Part shown: in pieces, positions 25,835 to 34,541 of the stretch
Layout of the letters: the number at the start of each line of letters is the position of its first letter
Numbering within the stretch: position 1 is the stretch's first letter
Assembly (NCBI GenBank): GCA_965370045.1
Contig: CBDUSI010000005.1
Span: forward strand, 1 to 64,000
Direction: 5' to 3'
DNA: 64,000 nt
DNA from: CAZONU01 sp965370045
GTDB taxonomy: Bacteria; Planctomycetota; SZUA-567; JAKLDR01
The notes under the pieces: generated by a model
Database searches by the model: none
What the model was told of the DNA's origin: nothing
The model's input: the letters and a program-made list of their open reading frames with translations, nothing else
Position numbers and translations under genes: made by a program

Positions 25835-27343
25835 GTGCCAGACAGGATCGTTCTCAATTTCGACGAGTACCTGGACCGCGTCCGCGCCTGCTGGCTGGGC
25901 AAGAGCATCGGCGGGACGCTGGGCGGTCCCCACGAGTGCAAGACCCATGTGCTGGACCTGGACTTCTACCGCCCGGTGCCCACCGAGCCCCAGCCCAACG
26001 ACGACCTCGATTTGCAGCTGGTCTGGCTGGTCATGCTGGAGGAAACCGGCCTGCCCCCGCGCCTGGGGCACTTCGCCGACTGGTGGCTGAAGCGCCTGTC
26101 CAGCTATCCGTGGAACGAGTACGGCTTCTGCACGCGAAACCTCAACAGAGGGCTGCGCCCCCCCGTCTCCGGCTGCTTCGAGAACTACTATGTCGACGAG
26201 ATGGGCTCGCCGATTCGCAGCGAGATATGGTCCTGCCTGGCGCCGGGCGATCCCGACCTGGCCGCCTCCATGGCCTGGATGGACTCGGCCCTGGACCACG
26301 CCGGCGGCGAGGGCACCTGGGGCGAGATGTTCTGGGCCGCCGTGGGCAGCGCGGCCTTCGTCGAGCGCGACCCCCGCAAGTTGCTGCGCATCGGTCTGGG
26401 CATGATCCCGGTGCACTCGCAGATATCGCGCGCGGTGCGCGAGGCGGTCTGGTGCCGGGACAACGGCGTGTCCTGGGCCGACGCGCGCCAGCGGATCGTG
26501 AACGGGTTCATATTCGGCGACGGCTCTCCCTCCCGCGGCGGGCCACGGCCCTGCCACGCGGCGGTCAACCACGGCTTCACCGTGCTGGGCTGGCTCTACG
26601 GCGAGGACTTCGGCGACAAGCTCTGCAAGGCGGTCAACTGCTCTTTCGACACCGACTGCACCGGGGCCACTCTGGGAGCGCTGCTGGGCATCCTCGGCGG
26701 CACGCAAGCCATCCCCGAGAAATGGCTGGCGCCCGTCGGCCAGAAGATCATTCTCCACAAGTTCACGGAGCTGCCCGAGTCGCCGAAGGACGTAGCCGAG
26801 CTTTCCGAGCGCACCGCGGCGCTGGCCCGCCTGGTGCCCGAAAAGATGTCCGCGGATTTCGAGTTCGGAACGACGACCGAATTGCCGACGGACCTGGACT
26901 CTGCCCTGGCGCGCAACGACCTGGCCCTGGCCGCCGCGCGCCGCGACCCGCAGTCCGCGGTAGAAGATCGCGGCGACCCCGCCATCACCCTGCACTACAG
27001 CGGCGAACCGGTGCTCTATCCCGGCGTTGGGAAGACCGTGGGCGTCTCGTTGGCCCTCGATGGCCAGGAGGCCCCCGGCGAGGTCGAGTTGGCCGTCCCC
27101 ACGGGCTGGTCGGCCGAGCCCGCCCCCGCCCTCTTCGGACAGACGCGCTTCACCCTGCGCGCCGGGGAGGTCGCGGACCGGAACACGATAAAGGTCACCG
27201 CCAGGGCCGGCGGAGCGTCCTCCGAGGCCGAGTTCATCGTGCTCGGTCCCGGCGAGGCCCGCGGTTACCCCGCGGTGGACAACGTGCCCAAGTGCGGGAA
27301 ATGCGCGGCGTGGGCAGGGGCCTGCGTCTGCAAGGCAGAATGA
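25835..27343 (+). CDS. ADP-ribosylglycohydrolase-family protein with beta-rich C-terminal extension
   Basis: This 502-residue protein starts at a GTG. Residues about 10-330 match the all-helical ADP-ribosylglycohydrolase fold: SIGGTLGGPHE near 30, PNDDLDLQ near 53 and FDTDCTGATLGALLGILGG near 270 supply the acidic magnesium ligands. About 150 more residues are beta-rich, Ig-like, and end in CGKCAAWAGACVC, a small cysteine cluster. It lies between epimerase and SDR genes in one operon, so a glycan or sugar-conjugate substrate is more likely than ADP-ribosylated protein. That is inference. Confidence 0.82.
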   Translation: MPDRIVLNFDEYLDRVRACWLGKSIGGTLGGPHECKTHVLDLDFYRPVPTEPQPNDDLDLQLVWLVMLEETGLPPRLGHFADWWLKRLSSYPWNEYGFCTRNLNRGLRPPVSGCFENYYVDEMGSPIRSEIWSCLAPGDPDLAASMAWMDSALDHAGGEGTWGEMFWAAVGSAAFVERDPRKLLRIGLGMIPVHSQISRAVREAVWCRDNGVSWADARQRIVNGFIFGDGSPSRGGPRPCHAAVNHGFTVLGWLYGEDFGDKLCKAVNCSFDTDCTGATLGALLGILGGTQAIPEKWLAPVGQKIILHKFTELPESPKDVAELSERTAALARLVPEKMSADFEFGTTTELPTDLDSALARNDLALAAARRDPQSAVEDRGDPAITLHYSGEPVLYPGVGKTVGVSLALDGQEAPGEVELAVPTGWSAEPAPALFGQTRFTLRAGEVADRNTIKVTARAGGASSEAEFIVLGPGEARGYPAVDNVPKCGKCAAWAGACVCKAE

Positions 27344-27358
27344 GACAGGAGCAATAGC

Positions 27359-28159
27359 ATGGCTGATTACCTCAACGAAATGTTCTCGCTGGCCGGCAAA
27401 CGCGCGGTGGTCACCGGCGGCGGCGGGGTGCTGGGCACCGACATGGCCTCGGCGCTGGCCCGGGCCGGCGCGGACGTAATCCTCTGGGACGTCCGCGAGG
27501 ACGCGCTGACGGCCGCCGCCGAGCGCATCACGGAGCACGCGGGGCGCGACTGCGTCTCGACGCGCAAAGTGGACCTCATGGACGAGGCGGACATGCTGGC
27601 GGCCGTCGAGGCGGCCGGCGACTTCCAGATACTGCTCAACGCCTGCGGAGGCAACCGCGGCAAGGCCGCGCTGGTCGAGCAGGACATGGAGACCTTTCAG
27701 TTCGTCATGAAGCTCAACGTTGAGGCCGGCTGCTTCCTGCCCATGAAAGTGGTCGCCAAGCAGTGGATAGACAAGGGCGTCAAGGGCAACATCATCAACA
27801 TCGCCTCAATGGCCAGCTACGTGCCATTGAGCGGCGTGTGGGCCTACGACGCGGCCAAGGCCGCCGTGAAGAACCTGACCGAGGGCGCCGCCAAGGAACT
27901 GGCGCCTCAGGGCATCAGGGTCAACGCCATCGCCCCGGGCTTCTTCATCGGTGAGCAGAACAGGAGACTCCTGACCAACGAGGACGGCTCGCTGACTGAG
28001 CGCGGACAGGCAGTCATCGACCATACGCCCTTCGGCAGGTTCGGCGAAGCCAACGAACTGATGGGCGCGGTGCTCTACCTGGCCTCGGACAGCGCAGCCG
28101 GCTTCGCGACCGGCATCACCGTCCCGGTGGACGGCGGCTACCTGGTACAGAACATCTAG
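27359..28159 (+). CDS. SDR-family oxidoreductase, probable D-mannonate/fructuronate reductase
   Basis: This 266-residue classical SDR has TGGGGVLGTD (cofactor glycine motif) near 20, NACGG near 97, catalytic Ser in INIASMASY near 146, YDAAK near 161, and a PVDGGYLVQNI ending. The loop GFFIGEQNRRLLTNEDG resembles SDRs annotated as D-mannonate oxidoreductases. After UxaE, reduction of fructuronate to mannonate would be the next step, so context and sequence agree. The start follows GGAG at a normal distance. Confidence 0.85.
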   Translation: MADYLNEMFSLAGKRAVVTGGGGVLGTDMASALARAGADVILWDVREDALTAAAERITEHAGRDCVSTRKVDLMDEADMLAAVEAAGDFQILLNACGGNRGKAALVEQDMETFQFVMKLNVEAGCFLPMKVVAKQWIDKGVKGNIINIASMASYVPLSGVWAYDAAKAAVKNLTEGAAKELAPQGIRVNAIAPGFFIGEQNRRLLTNEDGSLTERGQAVIDHTPFGRFGEANELMGAVLYLASDSAAGFATGITVPVDGGYLVQNI

Positions 28160-28175
28160 CGCCCGGCAGCCGCGC

Positions 28176-28247
28176 GCCCGCGGGAGTTCGCTTCGCGCGA
28201 AAATGCGCTTGCGGGAGCCCCCGGCACCGACGAAACTCCGCGCGGGC
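28176..28247 (+). promoter_or_regulatory. Long imperfect inverted repeat between SDR and phosphorylase genes
   Basis: GCCCGCGGGAGTTCG (28176-28190) is nearly complementary to 28231-28247, differing by small gaps. A palindrome TTCGCGCGAA (28192-28201) lies inside. It could form an extended stem in the transcript before the last operon gene, as an attenuator or processing site. Confidence 0.4.
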
Positions 28248-28285
28248 ACGAGCCCCGACCCCCAGTGACCCGGGAGCAATCACCA

Positions 28286-31183
28286 ATGGCCAGGGCGAAA
28301 GTCGCGATTCCCTCGTTCGCCAAGCAGGCCGAGCGCATCCTCGGACTGGAAATCGAAACGCGCATCAACAAGCTGGGCGGCTACGGCCCGGCTGGCGAGG
28401 TGATTTACGAAGGCCACCCCCAGGGCTGTCCCTCGGTGCTGGTCGACAACTATCAGGAAGCCACCGCGACCTTCACCTCCAACGGCTCGACGGCCTTCAC
28501 GGTCACGCTCCCCGAGGGCATGGAAGTCCACGTCCTGGCCGGCAGCTTCGACGGGGTCGAGAAGCACGAGATCGGGGTGCCCTCCACCAACGTCTGGCTG
28601 GAAGCCTCGGCCGGCAAGAGGCGGCACCTCGCCTCGCTGCTCAACCCCCGCGCCAACATCGACTGCGACCCGGAGGCGGTGCGCATCGTCAAGCTCGGCG
28701 ACCCGGACCGCTCCATGTGGTACTGCGCATGGTTCCGTCCCGCGAAGGGCCTGGCCTACGTCACGGCGGTCAAGCACTCCATGAGCTGCACGCGCCAGGG
28801 CCCGGCGGTGCTCCGCCAGGTCTACATAAGGAACATCGGCCGCAAGCGCTTCGGCGGCAAGCTCTGGAACTCCTACAACCTGCACGGCACCCAGCGCTTC
28901 GTCTACAACAAAGAGATCTGGTACGATCGGGGGATCCCCGTCTCCGCCGGAGAGATGGTGGTGGCCGCCACCGTGCCCTACAGCGAGATCGTCCAGGTCA
29001 AGCGCGTCTCCGGCCGCCCCCGGGGCATGAAGGCCATCGAGTCCACCTGCGACTACACCGACTTCGTGGGCGACTCGGCGGCGCTGTCGCTGATGCCCGA
29101 GGCGGTGCGCCGCGGCCGTCTGCTGGCCGTCGGCGCCGGCCGGATGATGAACCGCTTCGCCACCGCGACCATCGCCGCGGACCGCTACGACCTGAAACTG
29201 GCCTCCGGAAAGAGCGCGGTCCTCGAACAGGAACTCCTCTACGTCACCGACCCGAAAGTGATCCGCCGCTTCCGCCGGATTGCGGACTGCTCCACCCCCA
29301 CCTACAAGGCCATAGCCGGGGCCTTCCTGAAGGCCGCGCGCGAGGTAGTGCGCAGCACTCCCGGCGTGAAGCAGGCCGTCGCCGCCCGGCTGGCCCCCAG
29401 CGGGAAGGAACCCTGGCCCCGCTTCGAATTCGCCCTGCCCGAGCAGCGCGCTCTCTCGGAGTACGCCAAGAGCGTCTGGACCGGCGTCCAGGAGCTCTAC
29501 GAGACCTGCCGCGCGCACGGCGCGGTGCTCGCCGAGGGCATCGAGCTGGGCACCCGTGACCGCGCCCAGGACATGTGGCCCAAGATGAAGGAATATCCCG
29601 GCCGGGTCCGCGCGGACCTGGTCCACGCGCTGGGCTTCATGTACGTGACCCAGGAGCTGCCCCTGCACCTCTCCCGGCCGCTGAAGCTGATACAGAAGCT
29701 CCACGGCATGTTCCCCCGGCAGTACCCCAGCCGCTGGGACAATCGCAGCCAGGAGGTCATGAACGACAACCGGCCCTACGCCGACAGCCCCCTGTGGCTG
29801 ATAAACTCGCTGAACATGTACATGCGCGAGACCGGCGACACCAGCATCCTCGGCGAGCGCGTCAAGACCGTGCAGCTGACCAGGCCGCACGACCCGGAGA
29901 ACTCCGGCATTATCGGCTGCGACCTGGAGTACAGCGTGGCCGAGGTGGTCTTCGAGATATTCGCCTCCTTCGCCCGGATGGTGCGGGACACCCCCTACGG
30001 CATGGCCCAGATCCTATACGGGGACTGGTGCGACCCCATCGACATGTTCGGCACCTCGGTGGTCGGCGACGCGCGCACGCGCGGCAAGGGCCGCGGCGTG
30101 CAGACCCGGCTCTCCGCGCACCTCTTCGAGTGCCTGGTCGATACCGTTGACGTGCTCGAGGCCCCCGGCGTCGCCGAGAAGCTGGAGGCCATGCACCTGG
30201 CGGCGCACATCAGGGGCCTCAAGAACTTCGCGGGCCGTCTGCGCGGCAACGTCATCAAGTGGGCCTGGGAGGACGGCCCGAACCCCGGATTCATCGACTG
30301 TATCCACGAACTGCGCAAGAACGGCTCGCGGCCGAACTACAAGAAGGGGCAGACCGGCTACACCCTGGGCTCCATGAAGGGCCGCGACTTCGACGGCATC
30401 AACCGCCGGCAGCTGACCAGCCAGGCCTACGGCCTCAAGATGCTGATCACCAACCGCCCCTGGCTCAAGAAGGTCCGCGGCGCGAATAAAATGACAGACG
30501 CCCTCCTGGCCAGCGTCGACCGCCTGCACTTCGACGAGGTCCTCGGGCTGGTGATGTTCTCGGCGGCGGTGGCCAACGACCAGCGCGCCGTGGACCTGGT
30601 CGGGCGCATCGGCGTCTTCCCGGCGGGCTGCGGCGAGAACGGCGAGTACCACCACGGCCAGGTGATGATGCACCGCAACCGCCTGCTGGTCCCCGGGCAG
30701 GCCGAGAAGGTCTGGGAGCAGTTCCCCAAGGTGATGAGCGCCATGCGCGGCGAGGGTCTGGCCGGGCCGTTCGAGTCGCCGACCAACTGCTACGTCTCCG
30801 ACCGCACCGACCCGCACTTCGCCAAGGGCATGTACTTCGGCCTGTCCGGCTCAGTCGACTGGATCATCGAGATATTCGGGAGCATCGCCGGGCTGGAGCT
30901 GGCCCTCCACGACCGGGGCAAGCCCGACCTGCGCGTCGAGCCGCGCCTGCCGACCGCGGCGGGTCGAGCGCTCTCCCTCAAGCGGGTCATCCACTGCGCG
31001 CCGCGCCCCGGCCAGTACCGGCAGGTCCCTCTTCACGTGGAGGTGCGCACCAGCGGGACCGGACCATGCGTCGTCGAGACCCTGGTAAAGCTCAACGGCA
31101 AGCGCGTCCCGACCGCCGAGGTGCGCGACCTCCGCAAGTTCAAGCGCGTCAAGCTCGAGATAACCCAGGTCCGCGGCAGCTAA
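28286..31183 (+). CDS. GH94-like glycoside phosphorylase homologue
   Basis: This 965-residue protein starts at MARAKVAIP, with GGGAG 9 bases upstream. A GTG 7 codons earlier is less well placed. An N-terminal beta-sandwich (about 1-270) is followed by a helical barrel with GTRDRAQDMWPKMKEYPGR near 425, NDNRPYADSPLWLI near 500 and GDWCDPID (Asp583). Asp583 sits where cellobiose phosphorylases have the catalytic acid in DWND. GH94 enzymes cleave beta-glucosides with phosphate. The DWCD variant and the hexuronate context suggest a different substrate, perhaps an aldouronate. It is the last gene of the operon. Confidence 0.75.
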   Translation: MARAKVAIPSFAKQAERILGLEIETRINKLGGYGPAGEVIYEGHPQGCPSVLVDNYQEATATFTSNGSTAFTVTLPEGMEVHVLAGSFDGVEKHEIGVPSTNVWLEASAGKRRHLASLLNPRANIDCDPEAVRIVKLGDPDRSMWYCAWFRPAKGLAYVTAVKHSMSCTRQGPAVLRQVYIRNIGRKRFGGKLWNSYNLHGTQRFVYNKEIWYDRGIPVSAGEMVVAATVPYSEIVQVKRVSGRPRGMKAIESTCDYTDFVGDSAALSLMPEAVRRGRLLAVGAGRMMNRFATATIAADRYDLKLASGKSAVLEQELLYVTDPKVIRRFRRIADCSTPTYKAIAGAFLKAAREVVRSTPGVKQAVAARLAPSGKEPWPRFEFALPEQRALSEYAKSVWTGVQELYETCRAHGAVLAEGIELGTRDRAQDMWPKMKEYPGRVRADLVHALGFMYVTQELPLHLSRPLKLIQKLHGMFPRQYPSRWDNRSQEVMNDNRPYADSPLWLINSLNMYMRETGDTSILGERVKTVQLTRPHDPENSGIIGCDLEYSVAEVVFEIFASFARMVRDTPYGMAQILYGDWCDPIDMFGTSVVGDARTRGKGRGVQTRLSAHLFECLVDTVDVLEAPGVAEKLEAMHLAAHIRGLKNFAGRLRGNVIKWAWEDGPNPGFIDCIHELRKNGSRPNYKKGQTGYTLGSMKGRDFDGINRRQLTSQAYGLKMLITNRPWLKKVRGANKMTDALLASVDRLHFDEVLGLVMFSAAVANDQRAVDLVGRIGVFPAGCGENGEYHHGQVMMHRNRLLVPGQAEKVWEQFPKVMSAMRGEGLAGPFESPTNCYVSDRTDPHFAKGMYFGLSGSVDWIIEIFGSIAGLELALHDRGKPDLRVEPRLPTAAGRALSLKRVIHCAPRPGQYRQVPLHVEVRTSGTGPCVVETLVKLNGKRVPTAEVRDLRKFKRVKLEITQVRGS

Positions 31184-31365
31184 GCGTCCCGGACGACAGC
31201 GCCCTCTCCGGCGCCGGCGTCATTCACGCCTTACATCACATCCTTTCCTTGTGGGTCATCCCCTTTCACGCCTGGTGCCGCTCCGAGCGGCAACCGCCTT
31301 TTGTCACGAGCTGAGTCCCTGAACGCCAGCGGCTTGCGCCCGCCGAAAAAAAGTTTCTTTCTCAC

Positions 31366-31389
31366 CACCAAGACACCAAGGCACTAAGA
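31366..31389 (+). repeat. Octamer repeat, copy A (CACCAAGN x3)
   Basis: Three tandem octamers CACCAAGA, CACCAAGG and CACTAAGA. The same array occurs inverted 65 bp downstream. This is the dispersed intergenic type that, in translation, gives NHQDTKTPR-like peptides. Confidence 0.75.
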
Positions 31390-31448
31390 AATGCCCGGAT
31401 CGCGGCGGGCGTCGGGGGCAAAGCTGACGTGCTCGTTCGCGGACATAG

Positions 31449-31994
31449 TCAATCCCTTGGTGTCTTTGTGTCTTGGTGGTTGAATGGTTCCTCCGCGTCC
31501 TCGGTGGTGAAACCGTCCCCGTTGCCCCCGTACTCCTCATCGTCGAAGTTGGGTACTGCCGCGCGCCGGCAGGCGGCCAGGGTGCGTGAGGCTTCCCTGA
31601 TCTGGGTGAAGGCCTCCGAGTGGCGGCGGGACTTGTCCTGCTTCTCCGCGAAGATCTCGTTGCGCTCGGACAGGACGGCGTTCTTCTTGCGGCCGCGGTC
31701 GTCGGCCATGAGCGTCTGCGCGGCGCGCAGGGCCACGCGCTCGTCTTTGCTGCCAGCGAGTTTCAGCAGTACAGCGCGGGCCTTGGCGGCGGCCTCCATC
31801 GACGCCCGGTACTGGGCCTCCTCGAACAGCGACCAGTAGACCCGTCCGCTCTTGCGGACCAGCTTCCGCAGCCGCTCCCCGTCGGTGTTAAGCTCGGACG
31901 CCAACTGCGCCCAGGTCTTGCCCTGAGCCCGCAGCATGGCGGCCTCCTCCAGCAGTTCCAACTCCTTCTCGGTGAGTTCCTTCTTGGTGCTCAT
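31449..31994 (-). CDS. Small helix-turn-helix protein with repeat-derived C-terminus
   Basis: This 181-residue protein has an N-terminal helical region. Residues about 5-60 (KELELLEEAAMLRAQGKTWA, then QLASELNTDGERLRKLVRK) look like a helix-turn-helix, as in terminase small subunits and some regulators. A long helical region follows. The last 20 residues, FTTEDAEEPFNHQDTKTPRD, are encoded by the inverted octamer repeat and an adjacent repeat, so the 3' end has probably been overrun by repeat DNA. A consensus promoter precedes it. It stands alone, with no phage genes nearby. Function unknown. Confidence 0.6.
   Translation of the reverse strand: MSTKKELTEKELELLEEAAMLRAQGKTWAQLASELNTDGERLRKLVRKSGRVYWSLFEEAQYRASMEAAAKARAVLLKLAGSKDERVALRAAQTLMADDRGRKKNAVLSERNEIFAEKQDKSRRHSEAFTQIREASRTLAACRRAAVPNFDDEEYGGNGDGFTTEDAEEPFNHQDTKTPRD
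31455..31478 (-). repeat. Octamer repeat, copy B (inverted)
   Basis: CCTTGGTG, TCTTTGTG and TCTTGGTG in tandem, the reverse complement of copy A with 3 mismatches in 24. It lies inside the 3' end of the helix-turn-helix gene, followed at 31484-31505 by another repeat-like stretch encoding TTEDAEEP. Confidence 0.75.
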
Positions 31995-32040
31995 AGCTCT
32001 CCCCTTTCAATAGGCTCCCAAACGATACCAGACCTATCTT

Positions 32041-32069
32041 ATTATACACCGAAGACCCCCGAATGTCAA
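32041..32069 (-). promoter_or_regulatory. Consensus promoter of the helix-turn-helix gene
   Basis: On the minus strand a perfect TTGACA (32064-32069) and a perfect TATAAT (32041-32046) are 17 bp apart, 47 bp before the start. This is the strongest promoter match in the window, in a local AT-rich patch. Confidence 0.8.
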
Positions 32070-32201
32070 GCAGATAATACAGAATAATGCTGACAAAATG
32101 CAAGTAGCTGTATAAGCGGCGGTTAAGGGCGCGCAAAGGCCCGTTTTTGACTCCGATATACGCTCCTGGCTTCTGACAACCGACAACCGGCCACGCCTCT
32201 C

Positions 32202-32229
32202 CTCCAGACTCCGGACTCCAGACTCCAGA
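32202..32229 (+). repeat. Heptamer microsatellite CTCCRGA x4
   Basis: CTCCAGA, CTCCGGA, CTCCAGA and CTCCAGA in tandem. A shorter imperfect repeat GACAACC occurs nearby at about 32174-32188. The stretch 31995-32329 holds no gene I can support. Confidence 0.75.
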
Positions 32230-32240
32230 CTGAGCGCTCC

Positions 32241-32269
32241 TTGACTTCCGCCCGTGACGGCGGCATATC
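32241..32269 (+). promoter_or_regulatory. Candidate promoter of the lipoprotein gene
   Basis: TTGACT (32241-32246) and CATATC (32264-32269) are 17 bp apart, 60 bp upstream of the GTG start. Confidence 0.35.
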
Positions 32270-32329
32270 GGAATCCCGGAAATCTCAGAAACGGAAGACC
32301 GCCTCGCGCGTCTAAGAGAGTGGTGACTT

Positions 32330-33832
32330 GTGACATACTACAGGCCGATCCTATTGATGTTGCCGGCCCTGCTGCTGACCGGCTGCTCCCCGCAACCGCG
32401 GGGAAAGAGCGCTGCTGTTTCACTGGCTGGGCTGAACAAGCCCTCCGTGACCACAGCGAAGGGGCTGCAGATGACGGTGCGAATGACGAAGGCCGAGTTG
32501 CTCGTGGGCGAAAAGCTGGAGGTGATCGCGACGTTCACAAACACTTCCGAAAAGGCATTCGCGCTCTTCGATTTGGACTTCAACATCCCGTATTGCCTCA
32601 GCTTCACGGACGTGGACTCGGGGCGCACATGGAAGCCAAGCTGCATGCTGCTGTACGACCGTATAGGCGGGGTGTCGGCAGCCTTGAGGCCGGGCGGGTC
32701 CTACAGCGCGAAAGGCGCCGTGAAGCTGGGCGATGGTTGGAGTTTCGGCGCGCACGACTTCCTGCCACCCGGCAACTACGAGGCGAGGCTGGCGATGCGA
32801 CTCGAAGCCCCGGGTAACGCGCGCCACATCGGCGGCCTGCGTGCCGTCATCGGCGGACAAGGTGCCGTCACCGAGTTCTGGAGCGGTGTGATCAGCTCCA
32901 AGCCGATCCGCTTCGCCGTCAGGTCCAACAGGAATGGAACCGGCGACCCAGTCAATCAGCGTATGGTCAAGACCTTCCGCAAGCGCATCACGGAGCTTGG
33001 CGAGAAACGCTTGGCCTCGAAACGCGGAGACTTCGAAGCGTATCGAATGTTCCACTTTCTTGAGGGGAGAAGCGACCTCTACAGCCTGTTCCAAATCGAA
33101 AAACAGGGCGAGCGATACCGCCTCGTCATCCGGCCATGGACGGGCAAGGGCGTCACCCACTCTTTTGACATCACACGGAGGGAATGGAACGAGTTCAAGA
33201 AGAGGCTGGGCTACGCCTGCTTCTGGGACGTTCCCGCCGCCGATCACCGCCGTGGTCGGGGCGGGTCCCATATGTGGATGGAGGGCTTCGCCGGCGGCGA
33301 GCGTCATCTGGTGTACAGGTGGTCCGGAGGGTCTGTGGCCTATTGGGCCTGCGCCCGTTACCTGGGACGCTTGGTCGGCAGGACGCTGGAGCAAGCCCGG
33401 GTTCCTCTCAAGTTGACGATCAAGTCCGAGCGCGCGGAATACGCCTCCTGGAAGGACGTCGTAATCTACGCGCGATTGCACAACAAGGGTAAGAAAGCCG
33501 TGACCATGTACACCGGAAATGCGCAGGGGCGCTTCGGCCCGCAGTATGTGTCCTTCCGCCTGTCCCTTTGGAACAGCAGATCGACTCACGCCCTAGGCCA
33601 CGTCAGAGCGGGCTTCATGGTCAGCGGATGGCTCAAGTCGCACCCGATGTACGTGACGATTCCTGCCGGGGGTACGTCCGACCCCATCCCCCTGAAACTG
33701 GCGCATTCGACTGTGGCAACAGGCGCACAGAAGCTGGCACTCAAGCACTATGCATGCTACGCCACCTTCCAGGACTCAAGAACACAAGGGCCGCTTCATC
33801 GGAGCAATACAGTCCGCTTTCGCATCAAGTGA
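32330..33832 (+). CDS. Uncharacterised lipoprotein, 500 residues
   Basis: A GTG start is followed by a lipoprotein signal (about 1-18) with the lipobox LLTGC, so it is probably anchored in a membrane facing the periplasm. The body is beta-rich, with two Ig-like segments (about 45-140 and 365-490, the latter with LTIKSERAEYASWKDVVIYA). Between them lies a helical/mixed part with a conserved-looking tryptophan-rich stretch. No catalytic family recognised. Base composition looks less GC-rich than neighbours and it stands alone beside repeats, so recent gain is possible. Confidence 0.7.
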   Translation: MTYYRPILLMLPALLLTGCSPQPRGKSAAVSLAGLNKPSVTTAKGLQMTVRMTKAELLVGEKLEVIATFTNTSEKAFALFDLDFNIPYCLSFTDVDSGRTWKPSCMLLYDRIGGVSAALRPGGSYSAKGAVKLGDGWSFGAHDFLPPGNYEARLAMRLEAPGNARHIGGLRAVIGGQGAVTEFWSGVISSKPIRFAVRSNRNGTGDPVNQRMVKTFRKRITELGEKRLASKRGDFEAYRMFHFLEGRSDLYSLFQIEKQGERYRLVIRPWTGKGVTHSFDITRREWNEFKKRLGYACFWDVPAADHRRGRGGSHMWMEGFAGGERHLVYRWSGGSVAYWACARYLGRLVGRTLEQARVPLKLTIKSERAEYASWKDVVIYARLHNKGKKAVTMYTGNAQGRFGPQYVSFRLSLWNSRSTHALGHVRAGFMVSGWLKSHPMYVTIPAGGTSDPIPLKLAHSTVATGAQKLALKHYACYATFQDSRTQGPLHRSNTVRFRIK

Positions 33833-33872
33833 CCGCGCTGTATCCGCACGTGATGAGAGAATTGGACGCGGG

Positions 33873-34541
33873 CTAACTCCGGGCCCCGTCGATAAAGGCC
33901 TTCACCTTCGCGGGGTCTTTGACTCCCGGGAAGCTTTCCAGGCTGCTGGCCGCGTCGACCAGCCAGAGGTGCGGCCCGGCGGCGCGGACAATCTTCTTCA
34001 CGTTTCGCGGTGATAGATTGCCGGCTACGCCCACTCGGGGATGCTCGCCGAACGCGGCCCTCGCGCCCCTGAAAGACGCGCTCCGGGCGGTGCCCCGCCA
34101 CGAGCCGCGAACTTTAGGTTCAAGCAAAAAGGCCCAGGCCTCCGGATAGCGCTTCATGGCCGCGGCAGCGGGCTTTCCCAGCTTCTTGACGACCTTCATG
34201 ACCTTGAAGCCGCCGGCAGCCACCTGGCCGACGTACTCGGGGCTTTCCTTGCCGTGGAGCTGCACCAGGTCGAACTCGGCTTGGCGACAGGTCTTGAGCA
34301 GCCAGCCCAGCGGCGCGTCCTTGAACACGCCGGTCATCAGCGCCCGCTTCCCGCGATAACCCTCGCGGAGCGCGGCCACCAGTTCGGCGGCCAGGTGCGC
34401 GGTCACCCTCCGGGGGCTCTTGGCCAGGATGAAGCCCAAGAGGTCCGCGCCGGAGGATAGCGCGAAGCGCCCGTCCTCTTCCGAGGTGACCCCACAGACT
34501 TTGACCAGCGGCCGGCTTGCCAGCGCCCTATTCCTCACCAA
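33873..34541 (-). CDS. trpF: Phosphoribosylanthranilate isomerase
   Basis: This protein of about 222 residues has the TrpF barrel motifs: LVKVCGVTS with the catalytic Cys, GADLLGFILAKSPRRV, FDLVQLHG, and a C-terminal phosphate-binding part VGVAGNLSP and WLVDAASSLESFPGVKD. It isomerises phosphoribosylanthranilate in tryptophan synthesis. The start is uncertain: a TTG at 34541 or GTG at 34538, both overlapping the apt stop. No other trp genes are in the window. AASSLES where SSGVE is usual is an unusual variant. Confidence 0.88.
   Translation of the reverse strand: MVRNRALASRPLVKVCGVTSEEDGRFALSSGADLLGFILAKSPRRVTAHLAAELVAALREGYRGKRALMTGVFKDAPLGWLLKTCRQAEFDLVQLHGKESPEYVGQVAAGGFKVMKVVKKLGKPAAAAMKRYPEAWAFLLEPKVRGSWRGTARSASFRGARAAFGEHPRVGVAGNLSPRNVKKIVRAAGPHLWLVDAASSLESFPGVKDPAKVKAFIDGARS

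Noticed and set aside
31184..31448. A transposon or insertion sequence around the octamer repeats
   Set aside because: No transposase or terminal target duplication was seen; only short inverted arrays.
32034..32423. A 129-residue minus-strand frame with SLESGVRSLEE repeats
   Set aside because: It is generated by the heptamer microsatellite and adjacent repeats and overlaps the start of the lipoprotein gene.
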